From positions 317,501 through 381,500 of the forward strand of contig NZ_FUZU01000002.1 in the NCBI RefSeq assembly GCF_900167975.1: DNA of 64,000 bases, given 5' to 3'. This DNA comes from Ohtaekwangia koreensis. Its GTDB lineage: Bacteria > Bacteroidota > Bacteroidia > Cytophagales > Cyclobacteriaceae. Within the stretch, counting starts at the first letter, position 1. Each line of letters begins with the position of its first letter. The notes beneath the pieces were generated by a model. That model was not told where the DNA came from. It saw only the letters and a list, made by a program, of their open reading frames with translations, and did no database searches. The position numbers and the translations under genes are program-made. Positions 9,740 through 18,592 of this stretch are shown in pieces.

Positions 9740-10768
9740 TTAGTTATACTTTACATAATTGTCCCATTTCTCAAGTACGTCTACAAAATCCTGAGGAAGC
9801 TCTGAATCAAATTGGAGAAATTTCTTTGTGGCGGGATGAACAAAGCCCAGTGTTTTTGCATGCAATGCCTGTCTCGGTATAACCTTGAAACAATTTTCAA
9901 CAAACTGTTTATACTTCGTAAAGGTTGTGCCCTTCAAAATTTCATCGCCACCATACATAGCATCATTAAATAACGGATGCCCCAGGTATTTCATGTGTGC
10001 ACGGATCTGATGTGTGCGACCTGTCTCAAGTTTACATTCCACCAAAGAAACATAGCGCAAATCCTTTAGCAAGCGATAATGCGTTACAGCACGTCTGCCC
10101 ATATCACCATTGGGAAACACGGTGGTTACGCGTCTGTCCTTGAGGCTTCGGCCTACATTTACATTGATCGTGCCGCTGGCAGACTCTGGCACACCCCACA
10201 CCAACGCATTATACGTGCGCTCTATAGAGTGATCAAAGAACTGCTTCGCCAAACCTGTTAGACTTACTTCATCCTTCGCTATAACAAGCAACCCGGAAGT
10301 ATCTTTATCGATCCGATGCACTAACCCAGGCCTTCCTTCATTGCCTTCCATCTGTGGAAGATTTTGAAAATGATACGCCAAGGCATTGACTACTGTTCCA
10401 CTCCAGTTTTGATATGCAGGATGTACCACCATACCTGCAGGTTTGTTGATGACGAGTAAGTGTTCATCTTCAAACACAATGTTGAGTGGTATATTTTCAG
10501 CAACAATTTCTGTATCGCGAGGAGCTTCCGGCAGCGAAACAGTTATTATATCGTTGGGGTGTATTCTATAGTTTGGCTTGATCGGCTTTTCATTTACCCT
10601 CACAAAACCATCATGAATACCACTCTGTATTTTGGTTCGCGTTACATTCGGCAAGCGATCCATCAGGAATTTATCGATGCGAAGTAAACTCTGCTTGGGA
10701 TCTGCCACGATGCGATGGTGCTCAAACAATTCATCATCGTCATCTGGAAGTATAGCTTCTTCGCTCAT
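9740..10768 (-). CDS. rluD: RluD-family 23S rRNA pseudouridine synthase
   Basis: 342 aa. An N-terminal S4-like RNA-binding domain (about residues 25-90, RIDKFLMDRLPNVTRTKIQ) precedes the RsuA/RluA catalytic domain. The signature GLVHRIDKDTSGLLVIAK holds the catalytic Asp, and RTHQIRAHMKYLGHPLFND is the second family motif. It isomerises uridine to pseudouridine in large-subunit rRNA; the exact positions are inferred from family. Its start overlaps the stop of the upstream DUF1801 gene by 4 bp (ATGA), so the two are translationally coupled. Confidence 0.92.
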   Translation of the reverse strand: MSEEAILPDDDDELFEHHRIVADPKQSLLRIDKFLMDRLPNVTRTKIQSGIHDGFVRVNEKPIKPNYRIHPNDIITVSLPEAPRDTEIVAENIPLNIVFEDEHLLVINKPAGMVVHPAYQNWSGTVVNALAYHFQNLPQMEGNEGRPGLVHRIDKDTSGLLVIAKDEVSLTGLAKQFFDHSIERTYNALVWGVPESASGTINVNVGRSLKDRRVTTVFPNGDMGRRAVTHYRLLKDLRYVSLVECKLETGRTHQIRAHMKYLGHPLFNDAMYGGDEILKGTTFTKYKQFVENCFKVIPRQALHAKTLGFVHPATKKFLQFDSELPQDFVDVLEKWDNYVKYN

Positions 10769-11145
10769 TTCGTAGTTCTTTGTTTTTTACGTTTAGAATG
10801 ATATTCATTCAGGATTGCAGCTTCGTTCAGGATATGCCGGATCTTTTCCTCATTCTCTTCTACTTCTGCCACACTGTGGAATGTTATTGATTTAACATGC
10901 TTACGTCCTTTAGACTCCAGCAATTCATCATCATTGGACAATTCATATCCTTTTGCAAAACCAAAATCTACTCCATCAACAGCCGGACTCAGATAACACA
11001 GTTGCCCATAGAAATAGAAGTAAGGAATTTTATTGCTGATCTTTTCCTGCACATGCGTGCCCAGATCCATTACCCACGAACGGAGTATGGTCATAATCTC
11101 GCGAGCCGGCTCTTCTTTTTCAGAAATAAAGTGAGAAACAGTCAT
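10765..11145 (-). CDS. DUF1801 domain protein
   Basis: 126 aa, small single-domain protein of the YdhG/DUF1801 type: PAREIMTILRSWVMDL helix, then KISNKIPYFYFYGQLCYLSP and a DFGFAKGYEL strand. The C-terminus is strongly basic (HSKRKKQRTTK). The family has a frataxin-like fold and no established biochemical role. It overlaps the rluD start by 4 bp. A second DUF1801 protein is encoded at 60181-60555. Confidence 0.75.
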   Translation of the reverse strand: MTVSHFISEKEEPAREIMTILRSWVMDLGTHVQEKISNKIPYFYFYGQLCYLSPAVDGVDFGFAKGYELSNDDELLESKGRKHVKSITFHSVAEVEENEEKIRHILNEAAILNEYHSKRKKQRTTK

Positions 11146-11310
11146 GTGACAAAAATAAGCTTCCTGAATCTACATTCTGTAGAATCATGAAAGAAAGATC
11201 GTGCTTCATGTGGGCTGGAAAGGTCCTCCCCGGAACAGTATTTTTATAAACCTTTACGGAAAGAGAACCAACATAGGTTGATACTTGTTGTAAGGCCAAA
11301 CCACTCCACT

Positions 11311-11532
11311 ATGGTTTTTGCTGATGATATCCGGAAAACAATTTTGAAACTCGCAGACGAGCGAGGTGCAGAAAAAACGTTTTGTCCATCCGATGTTGCT
11401 CAGGCTATCGATCAGAAAAACTGGCAAATGCTGGTCGATCAAGTAGAACTTGTTGCCAGCACTTTGATCCAGGAAGGCAAAATCATCGCCACACAAGATT
11501 ATAAAGAGCCACTTCGATTCCGCAAGAAGTAG
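11311..11532 (+). CDS. DUF3253 family small protein
   Basis: 73 aa from ATG 11311; a TTG further upstream (11278) would add eleven residues that do not fit the family. It begins MVFADDIRKTILKLADERG and contains FCPSDVAQAI and LVDQVELVASTLIQEGKI, a winged-helix-like arrangement typical of DUF3253. It ends YKEPLRFRKK. Family members are uncharacterised small cytoplasmic proteins. It is monocistronic, between a divergent DUF1801 gene and the ECF sigma gene. Confidence 0.75.
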   Translation: MVFADDIRKTILKLADERGAEKTFCPSDVAQAIDQKNWQMLVDQVELVASTLIQEGKIIATQDYKEPLRFRKK

Positions 11533-11590
11533 ATCATACTACCTGCTTATCCCCTTCATTAATAATCTCTTTACGATTTGATAACACCTA

Positions 11591-11598
11591 TACTTTTG
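11591..11598 (+). promoter_or_regulatory. Candidate -7 element upstream of the ECF sigma gene
   Basis: TACTTTTG matches the Bacteroidota -7 consensus TAnnTTTG and lies 31 bp before the GTG start of the sigma gene. I see no clean TTG -33 element at the expected spacing, so this is tentative. Confidence 0.35.
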
Positions 11599-11629
11599 TG
11601 CTCTGCAGCGAAAATCGAATTTTTAAGCT

Positions 11630-12217
11630 GTGGAACAGGAGAGCAACGATATTATACTTTTCAGACAGGTAAAGTCTGATGATCGCCTTGCGCTCAACAC
11701 GCTGTTTGCCCGGTATTATCAAAAGCTGTGCGGGTTCGCCACCACCTATATACGCCAGGCAAATGAAGCCGAAGAAGTAGTTTCAGATGTCTTTGTGACA
11801 CTCTGGAAGAATCGCCACCACCTTGTCATTGAAAAAAATCTGAAGGCTTATCTCTACGTCTCAGTGCGACATGCAGCATTGGCCGTTATTAAAAAAAGAC
11901 AACCGTTGTTCGAAGATATTGAAGATATACTCTTTGAAAACACTCTCCCTGATTTCCATACACCCGAGCAATCGCTCCTGCATAAAGAACTTCAACAGTA
12001 TATAAACAATACAGTTGACGCCTTGCCACCCCGTTGTAAACAGGTTTTCCTGATGAGTCGGATAGATGAATTGACCTATCGGGAGATCAGTGAGATCCTA
12101 GAAATTTCCGAAAACACAGTAGAAAACCATTTGGTAAAGGCGTTGAGTGTACTGCGCGATTCTCTGAAACGGTATCATTACACCGAACATCATCCTCGTG
12201 CGTTAACAGAAGCTTAA
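11630..12217 (+). CDS. ECF-type RNA polymerase sigma factor
   Basis: 195 aa from a GTG start. Sigma region 2 spans about residues 20-90 (LNTLFARYYQKLCGFATTYI, EAEEVVSDVFVTLWKNR) and region 4 about 130-185 (LPPRCKQVFLMSRIDELTYREIS and ENTVENHLVKAL, the -35 binding helix-turn-helix). It belongs to the Bacteroidota ECF group that pairs with FecR anti-sigma factors. A FecR gene follows after 70 bp and a STN-containing TonB receptor after that, the standard order for substrate-triggered cell-surface signalling. Likely target: the downstream receptor/phytase genes. Confidence 0.93.
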   Translation: MEQESNDIILFRQVKSDDRLALNTLFARYYQKLCGFATTYIRQANEAEEVVSDVFVTLWKNRHHLVIEKNLKAYLYVSVRHAALAVIKKRQPLFEDIEDILFENTLPDFHTPEQSLLHKELQQYINNTVDALPPRCKQVFLMSRIDELTYREISEILEISENTVENHLVKALSVLRDSLKRYHYTEHHPRALTEA

Positions 12218-12287
12218 CCTTTAATTAATATAGCGCACTGGTGGTGTACACGCTATATATACTCTTCCTGTATAGAAAACAGAATCT

Positions 12288-13280
12288 ATGCAGGAGAATA
12301 TTCCCACACACCTCATTGTACGCTACCTCTCGAACGAAGCAACTGCAGAGGAAAAGAAAAAATTACTGGATTGGGTTGCAGAAGATGCGTCCCATCACAA
12401 AGCATTCCTGGAATGGCTAACACTTTGGGAGAACAAGACACCCCGGCCTGCGGAACCTGATCTTTCACATGCACTTCGTCAGCTCAATGACAAGATTGAT
12501 ATATACGAGGAGGATGAGAAGAAAACACGAACGCTCTTCTCCTGGAGAAAACTTGCCGCTTCCATTGCAGTATTTCTCGTAGCCGGTATAGCCATTTATT
12601 TACTGGGTAAATATTCGGAATCTCGTTCAGAAAAAATAACCTATACACAGCAGACCACATCATCCGGAGAACAAATCAGTATAAAACTGAGCGATGGTTC
12701 GGTTGTACAACTTAATGCGCAGGCGTCATTGAAATATCCCGAAACATTCAAAGGGTTCAAACGCGAAGTATACCTGACAGGAGAAGCATTTTTCGAAATT
12801 GAAAAAGATTCGTTACGGCCTTTCATCATTCACACCGGAGAATTTTCAACACATGTATTGGGGACATCTTTCAATGTAAATGCAACCGGCGACAACATTA
12901 TAGTAAGTGTAGCTTCTGGAAAAGTGCGGGTGATGCAAGGCGATGAAATGCAGACTCTCCTTCCGGAAGAAAAAGTAAGATACTCCAGTGCTACTAAAAT
13001 CATGGTGAAAGAAAAAGCCAATCTCGAACGAGAGCTGGCATGGAAAAACAACACACTCATCTTTGAAGACACTCGTCTCTCTGACGCATCGAAAAAAATA
13101 GAACAATGGTATGGTGTCAGCGTAAGCTTTCAAAACGAAGCAATCAAGCATTGCCTTATCACTGGCAAATATAAAAATGAACCGATTGATAAAGTGTTGC
13201 AAGCCATCAGTTATAGTACCGGAATTCAATATCGTATCACTGACAAAACCATTACACTCTACGGCAAGGGCTGTGAGTAA
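12288..13280 (+). CDS. FecR-family anti-sigma factor
   Basis: 330 aa, one membrane segment at about residues 88-108 (KLAASIAVFLVAGIAIYLL). The cytoplasmic N-terminal part binds the sigma factor. The periplasmic FecR domain follows (SGEQISIKLSDGSVVQLNAQ; VYLTGEAFFEIEKD; FIIHTGEFSTHVLGTSFNV), then a C-terminal DUF4974-type domain that should contact the receptor STN domain. It sits between its presumed sigma factor (70 bp upstream) and receptor (42 bp downstream). Confidence 0.93.
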   Translation: MQENIPTHLIVRYLSNEATAEEKKKLLDWVAEDASHHKAFLEWLTLWENKTPRPAEPDLSHALRQLNDKIDIYEEDEKKTRTLFSWRKLAASIAVFLVAGIAIYLLGKYSESRSEKITYTQQTTSSGEQISIKLSDGSVVQLNAQASLKYPETFKGFKREVYLTGEAFFEIEKDSLRPFIIHTGEFSTHVLGTSFNVNATGDNIIVSVASGKVRVMQGDEMQTLLPEEKVRYSSATKIMVKEKANLERELAWKNNTLIFEDTRLSDASKKIEQWYGVSVSFQNEAIKHCLITGKYKNEPIDKVLQAISYSTGIQYRITDKTITLYGKGCE

Positions 13281-13322
13281 CATGACTATATATACCCAAC
13301 GGAGAAAATAAACCTGAACCTT

Positions 13323-16300
13323 ATGCACAAAAACTTACAAACTTTCATCAGCAAATTACGGAAGCTCTCGCTTTATACCTTGTCGGGTATACTTCTTCAG
13401 TGTCTGCTTTTCAACTTCCTGCTTGCAAAAGACGGAACAGCACAAAATATCTACGATGTTAAACTACGGCTTGAAGTAAAAGACAAAACACTAAAAGATG
13501 TGTTCAGCACCATCGAGGAGAAAACTGAATTTACTTTTACCTATAGCAGTAAGAAAGTAGATCTGGCTAAAAAGATCACACTCGATGGACAACAAACAAA
13601 CCTGGGACAAATTCTCGAATCCATCTCGCGTCAGGCAAATATAGCAGTACAACAAGTGGACAATTTATTAATGGTGAAAGCTCAGGAAACAGCCGTGGTA
13701 AAAAAACAAGCAGCTGCTAACGGTGTTATTCGCGGACGCGTTGTAGATGAAGTATTAAAATCCGTGTTACCAGGTGCTACCATTTTTCAAAAGGGAACCA
13801 ACAATGGAACTACATCTGATGTGAATGGAGAATTCTTTCTTCGGGTGCCAGCAGGTGATGTTGAAATTGAAGTAAGCTATATAGGCTTTCGCAAATATTC
13901 CGAAGTCGTTACTGTTCCGGAAAATGGAGTAGCGCAGGTAGAACTTAAAATGATCAGCGATGCTACTGAGTTACAGGATATCGTGATTACCGGTGTATTA
14001 CAAGGACAACAAAAAGCACTCAACCAGCAGAAGACAGCGGACAACATCAAGAATATAGTAAGTGCAGATCAGATTGGTCGCTTCCCGGATCCAAACGTAG
14101 CAGAAGCATTGCAACGTGTTCCGGCAGTAAACATTGAAAGAGATCAGGGCGAAGGCCGCTATGTACTGGTGCGCGGATTAGCACCTCAATTTACCAACAT
14201 CAGTATAAATGGAGAACAAATTCCTTCACCTGAAGCCAGTGTTCGATATGTAGCATTGGATGCAGTACCCGCAGATCAACTTGCATCAATTGAAGTAAGC
14301 AAAGCTATAACACCCGATATGGATGGGGATGCTATAGGAGGTTCTGTCAATTTGATTACACGTACAGCACAAACTGAAAACATCAGTGTAAATGCATCCG
14401 GATTGATGGGCTATAATAATATTAGTGGTAAAGCGAATTTGCAAGGCTCCCTGGAGCTCAGCAAGCGCTTCCTGAACAACAAGCTTGGCATTATGCTAAA
14501 CTCCAGTTACTATGAGACCGAACGAGGTTCTGACAATTGGGAACGTGATGAACATCAACTGGAACTCCGGGACTATGAATTAACCCGTACACGCCTGGGC
14601 CTAAGCAGTACGATAGACTATAAATTCAACGAAAAGAACGAAGTATATTTCAGAACACTATATAATCGCTTCACAGATCGTGAGCAGCGCAGACGGTATA
14701 TATTTGCACCGAATGCGGAGGATTCTCCTTTCGAAGACAATGAAATCGAGCGTCTCACCAAAGACAGACTTGAAAAACAGATTGTAACAAGTTTCAATCT
14801 GGGTGCAAAACATACACTTTCCAAATTCAGCCTCGATTATGAAGTATCATATTCTGAAGCTATACAAGATACGCCCTATGATATTGAGATTGGAAGCGTG
14901 GGCGAAGTGGATCAACTGTCCACAGACTTCACCACAAACGCCAAGTTCCCTACATTTACAGTAGATGATCTTCCGAACACAAGCCCACAGAATATATACC
15001 TTGACAATTCGATCTATGAATTTGATGAGGCCACGATGGGAAACACCTACGCCAAGGACGTAAACAAAACTGCGAAGTTTAATATAGGCATTCCATACAA
15101 GGCTGGTACCAGCGATGGTCTATTCAAATTTGGTGGTAAAGTAAGATTGAAAGAAAAAAGTTATCGCATAACCGAAAATGTTTTCAGCTATACCGGCTCA
15201 GACGACATTACCCTAGATCAATACGCAGGAGGAACAGTTGATGACAATTTCCTGGATGGCCGCTATAAACTCAGCGCAAATGCAGACCCTGAGAAGTTTG
15301 TAAAATTCTTCAATGCTAACCGTAACGATTTCGAACTATCAATAGAAGATAAACTGGCCACCGAAGCAGCAGAATCTTTTACTGCTAAGGAGGATGTATA
15401 TGCAGGCTATATCATGTCGAAGCTTCAGTTGAGCAAACTTATGATATTAGGAGGTCTACGGTACGAGCATACCAGTGTTGACTATACATCTTCTAATGTT
15501 ATAAATGAAAGTGAGATTATACCCGAAGAAGGCGGAACAGACTATAGTTTCCTGCTACCTCAATTACACATTCGCTACAACATAACCGACAACATGAATC
15601 TTCGTGCGGCTATTACGCGAAGCTACGCCCGTCCAAACTTTAGTGACATTATACCTGCACAGGAGATCAACATCAATGAAGGAGAAGGAACTATTGGTAA
15701 TGCCAAACTTAAGCCCGTTGCCGCTACGAACGTAGATATACTTGCCGAAAAATACTTTGGAAGTGTAGGTATATTATCCGGTGGTATATTTTACAAGCGC
15801 CTTACCGATTTCATTTTCAACCGCAGATTCGAATCTGATCAATACCCGGGTTCTGAAGGACAAGTGATTGATATAACACAGGCCCGTAATGGGGAATCAG
15901 CATCCTTGTTTGGTTTCGAAGTAGCCTACCAACAAAACCTTACGTTTTTACCCGGAGCACTCAAAGGGTTGAGTATATATGCCAATTATACGCTTACAAC
16001 CTCTAATGCCAAGATTCAGTCGCGCGATGACAATACCAGTGATGAAGAAATCAGGCTTCCGGGTCAGTCTAAACATGTCGGGAATATATCTTTGGGCTAC
16101 GATCTCGGGCGCTTCAATTTCCGGGTGGCCGCTAATTTCAATGGAGAGTATATCAGTGAAATTGGAGGAAGTGCAGATGAAGATCTATATGTAAAGGATC
16201 GCGTACAACTCGATGCCACTACTACCTTCACGATCAGTCCCAAGCTTCGGTTCTTTGCTGAGTTCCTGAACATCACCAACCAGCCGTTTCAAGTATACCA

Positions 16301-16376
16301 GGGCGAAGAGAACCGCTACATACAACGTGAATTCTATTCATGGTGGACGCGTGCAGGTTTAAAACTTGATCTTTAA
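13323..16376 (+). CDS. TonB-dependent receptor with STN signalling domain, candidate phytate transporter
   Basis: 1017 aa. In order: signal peptide to about residue 41; STN domain about 42-118 (LKDVFSTIEEKTEFTFTYSS), which relays substrate binding to FecR; carboxypeptidase-like regulatory domain about 136-217 (IRGRVVDEVLKSVLPGATIF); plug about 230-345 (GRFPDPNVAEALQRVPAV; YVLVRGLAPQFTNISINGEQ); then the 22-strand barrel ending in WWTRAGLKLDL with a small terminal residue series. The plug resembles the Caulobacter-type (TIGR01782) receptors rather than SusC. No SusD partner is present; instead an acidic lipoprotein and a phytase follow, pointing to phytate or inositol-phosphate uptake. Confidence 0.92.
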   Translation: MHKNLQTFISKLRKLSLYTLSGILLQCLLFNFLLAKDGTAQNIYDVKLRLEVKDKTLKDVFSTIEEKTEFTFTYSSKKVDLAKKITLDGQQTNLGQILESISRQANIAVQQVDNLLMVKAQETAVVKKQAAANGVIRGRVVDEVLKSVLPGATIFQKGTNNGTTSDVNGEFFLRVPAGDVEIEVSYIGFRKYSEVVTVPENGVAQVELKMISDATELQDIVITGVLQGQQKALNQQKTADNIKNIVSADQIGRFPDPNVAEALQRVPAVNIERDQGEGRYVLVRGLAPQFTNISINGEQIPSPEASVRYVALDAVPADQLASIEVSKAITPDMDGDAIGGSVNLITRTAQTENISVNASGLMGYNNISGKANLQGSLELSKRFLNNKLGIMLNSSYYETERGSDNWERDEHQLELRDYELTRTRLGLSSTIDYKFNEKNEVYFRTLYNRFTDREQRRRYIFAPNAEDSPFEDNEIERLTKDRLEKQIVTSFNLGAKHTLSKFSLDYEVSYSEAIQDTPYDIEIGSVGEVDQLSTDFTTNAKFPTFTVDDLPNTSPQNIYLDNSIYEFDEATMGNTYAKDVNKTAKFNIGIPYKAGTSDGLFKFGGKVRLKEKSYRITENVFSYTGSDDITLDQYAGGTVDDNFLDGRYKLSANADPEKFVKFFNANRNDFELSIEDKLATEAAESFTAKEDVYAGYIMSKLQLSKLMILGGLRYEHTSVDYTSSNVINESEIIPEEGGTDYSFLLPQLHIRYNITDNMNLRAAITRSYARPNFSDIIPAQEININEGEGTIGNAKLKPVAATNVDILAEKYFGSVGILSGGIFYKRLTDFIFNRRFESDQYPGSEGQVIDITQARNGESASLFGFEVAYQQNLTFLPGALKGLSIYANYTLTTSNAKIQSRDDNTSDEEIRLPGQSKHVGNISLGYDLGRFNFRVAANFNGEYISEIGGSADEDLYVKDRVQLDATTTFTISPKLRFFAEFLNITNQPFQVYQGEENRYIQREFYSWWTRAGLKLDL

Positions 16377-16394
16377 TCTTAACCGAACTGAAAA

Positions 16395-17432
16395 ATGAAA
16401 AAGCATCTATATATACTTTCTCTGGCAACAGCCTTTGCAACTTTACTGAGCTGTGCCGACAATTCTCTGGAAGAAACACCAAATGATGGCAACTTTCCTT
16501 TTCAATTACTGCTCGATGCAGAAGAAGGAGCTGATCTTGCAGACGCTGAAGACTATAGCGTAGAAATAAAATTTGCCGATTACCTGCCCGATGCAACGCT
16601 TCCCAAAAATGCCATTACACTTGGTTATACCCTTAGTGACCTGGAAGACGATATGATCGGAAATGTTACTATCGACAAAATAGTATATGAAGTTGAAATG
16701 GATGATTGTATATATGAACGTGAACTGAACTTCACAAAAGATACCGATGGCCTCTCCGGCACAATAACACTTTCTCCGGATACAGATCTTAACACGGTGC
16801 CACCCTCCTTTGAAGTTGTATTTACATTACCGGGAGGAGATGAGACTAAAGGAAGCTTCAAATTTGAGATCACCAATTTAACATCGAATGGAAATGTAGT
16901 ATTGGGCTCTCCAAGGGTATTTGAATATGAGGTGTTGGACAATGACGTAGCGGGTGAATGGGAATTCGAAATCACCTCTGAAGAAGATCTTGAATCATTC
17001 AAGAGTATATTTGGCCACGTCAATGCCGACCTTGGAAAACTTACCCTTGAAGATATAACCGGAAAAGTGAAGGCCGAATTCGAATTTGAAGAAATGAAAT
17101 TTGAAATCGAATTATTGGAGGAAGAAGAGATTACATCCTGTGAAAACGGAGAAACAGAAACTGAAGTCGAAAACAAGGTTATTGAGATTGAAGCTGACTA
17201 CAATGCTGAAGATGGTGAGATAGAATTAGAAGGAAGTCATGTGATCGTGAACGATGATGGCATCGAGGAAAAAGAATTGGACTTCATTGTAGAGGGTGAA
17301 TATGAAATACATGAAGATGATGAGACTGTAACCTTCACCTTTACGAAGGTTGTAGATGAAGACAATTTCAAGGATGGTGAAGAGTTATACTCCAGCAAGG
17401 ATGGCGTAACAATCACATTCAAAAAAGATTAG
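16395..17432 (+). CDS. Extremely acidic lipoprotein of the phytase locus
   Basis: 345 aa. The lipoprotein signal peptide ends in LLSC with C20 as lipidated Cys. The mature protein is dominated by Asp and Glu (for example LLDAEEGADLADAEDYS, EFEFEEMKFEIELLEEEEI, EIEADYNAEDGEIELEG) alternating with hydrophobic residues, as in a beta-sandwich with an acidic surface. No known family is recognised. It begins 18 bp after the receptor and precedes the Ca-dependent phytase, in the slot where SusD would be in a glycan locus. A calcium-binding or phytate-capturing surface role is inferred only from position and charge. Confidence 0.8.
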   Translation: MKKHLYILSLATAFATLLSCADNSLEETPNDGNFPFQLLLDAEEGADLADAEDYSVEIKFADYLPDATLPKNAITLGYTLSDLEDDMIGNVTIDKIVYEVEMDDCIYERELNFTKDTDGLSGTITLSPDTDLNTVPPSFEVVFTLPGGDETKGSFKFEITNLTSNGNVVLGSPRVFEYEVLDNDVAGEWEFEITSEEDLESFKSIFGHVNADLGKLTLEDITGKVKAEFEFEEMKFEIELLEEEEITSCENGETETEVENKVIEIEADYNAEDGEIELEGSHVIVNDDGIEEKELDFIVEGEYEIHEDDETVTFTFTKVVDEDNFKDGEELYSSKDGVTITFKKD

Positions 17433-17490
17433 ATCGAACGCACCCTATAGCGTATACTATAAATGTCCTAACCGAAGATTACGTATATAA

Positions 17491-18573
17491 ATGAAGAAAT
17501 TATTCATACTGGCAGCATCTGCATTGCTTTTTATTACCTGCAAACAAAAAGAAGCAGCTACGCAGAGCATGGCATTAGATTCAACAACCATCATAGAACC
17601 AGCGTTTGCCACGGATACAGTCGCCTATGACAGTGACGACCCTGCATTCTGGATCAATCCTTCAGATCCTTCACAAAGTCTCATCCTTGGCACTGATAAG
17701 GGTGGAGATACAGGCAATGGCGCACTCTATGTCTTTGATCTGACAGGGAAAGAGGTTCCGGGTAAAACTATAAAAAATATAAAGCGCCCTAATAATGTGG
17801 ACGTTGCCTATGGCCTTATGCTCCAAAACAAAAAGAAAGATATAGCAGTATGCACGGAGCGTAATACCAATTCTATCCGTGTTTTTAGCTTGCCCGACAT
17901 GAAGCCTATAGATCAGGGAGGTATACCTGTCTTTGAAAATGATTCTCTTCGTGCACCCATGGGCATTGCACTCTACACCAACCCGGCCGATGGAAAAATC
18001 TATGCTATTGTTGGTAGAAAAACAGGCCCAACGAATGGGACCTATTTATACCAGTACCTTCTGCATGATGGTGGCAACGGAACAGTGAAAGGTAAACTTG
18101 TGCGCACATTCGGAAATTATAGCGGCAAGAATGAAATTGAATCCATCTCGGTCGACAACGAACTCGGCTATATATACTGCTCAGATGAAGGTGTTGGCAT
18201 TCGAAAATACTATGCTCACCCGGACAGTAGCAATACCGAGCTGGCTCTTTTTGGAACAACCGGATTTGCCGACAACCATGAAGGCATCTCTATTTACAAA
18301 TTCAGCGATGGCACCGGGTATATATTAGTATCCGATCAGCAGGCCAATCAGTTTCATATATTTCCTCGCGAAGGCCGCGGTGGAAATCCACACGACCATC
18401 CTATCATCAAATCGGTAAAGACCTCTACGATTGAAAGCGATGGCAGCGATGTAACCAGTATAGCACTCCCCGGATTTGAGCATGGACTATTTGTCGCCAT
18501 GAGCGATAACAAAACATTTCAATTTTATCGTTGGGAAGATATCGCCGGACAAGAATTAAGAAAGGCTAATTAA
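17491..18573 (+). CDS. Beta-propeller 3-phytase lipoprotein
   Basis: 360 aa. The signal peptide ends LLFITC, with C17 as probable lipid site. The body matches the beta-propeller phytase family (PF02333): AYDSDDPAFWINPSDP (D49, D50), LGTDKGGDTGNGALYVFDL, NNVDVAYGL, NEIESISVDNELGYIYCSDE, DNHEGISIYKF and YILVSDQQANQFHIF. These blocks supply the Ca-binding and phosphate-binding residues. The enzyme removes phosphates from myo-inositol hexakisphosphate. Together with the upstream sigma/anti-sigma/receptor genes it defines a phosphate-from-phytate acquisition locus. Confidence 0.92.
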   Translation: MKKLFILAASALLFITCKQKEAATQSMALDSTTIIEPAFATDTVAYDSDDPAFWINPSDPSQSLILGTDKGGDTGNGALYVFDLTGKEVPGKTIKNIKRPNNVDVAYGLMLQNKKKDIAVCTERNTNSIRVFSLPDMKPIDQGGIPVFENDSLRAPMGIALYTNPADGKIYAIVGRKTGPTNGTYLYQYLLHDGGNGTVKGKLVRTFGNYSGKNEIESISVDNELGYIYCSDEGVGIRKYYAHPDSSNTELALFGTTGFADNHEGISIYKFSDGTGYILVSDQQANQFHIFPREGRGGNPHDHPIIKSVKTSTIESDGSDVTSIALPGFEHGLFVAMSDNKTFQFYRWEDIAGQELRKAN

Positions 18574-18592
18574 GCTATAGCTATAGCTATAA
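18574..18592 (+). repeat. Short tandem GCTATA repeat between convergent genes
   Basis: Three tandem GCTATA units fill the whole 19-bp gap between the phytase stop and the stop of the convergent kinase gene. The GCTATAGC unit is self-complementary. There is no room for a conventional terminator here. Confidence 0.6.

Noticed and set aside
12846-13328. 160-codon frame antisense to the FecR gene
   Set aside because: It covers the FecR coding region in reverse and shows no domain.
16625-17176. 183-codon Ser-rich open frame antisense to the acidic lipoprotein
   Set aside because: GAA/GAT-rich plus-strand codons read in reverse give Ser/Phe-rich text; it has no start signal and no family.
13323-18573. 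Polysaccharide utilisation locus (SusC/SusD type)
   Set aside because: No SusD, no glycoside hydrolase next to the receptor, and the enzyme present is a phytase.
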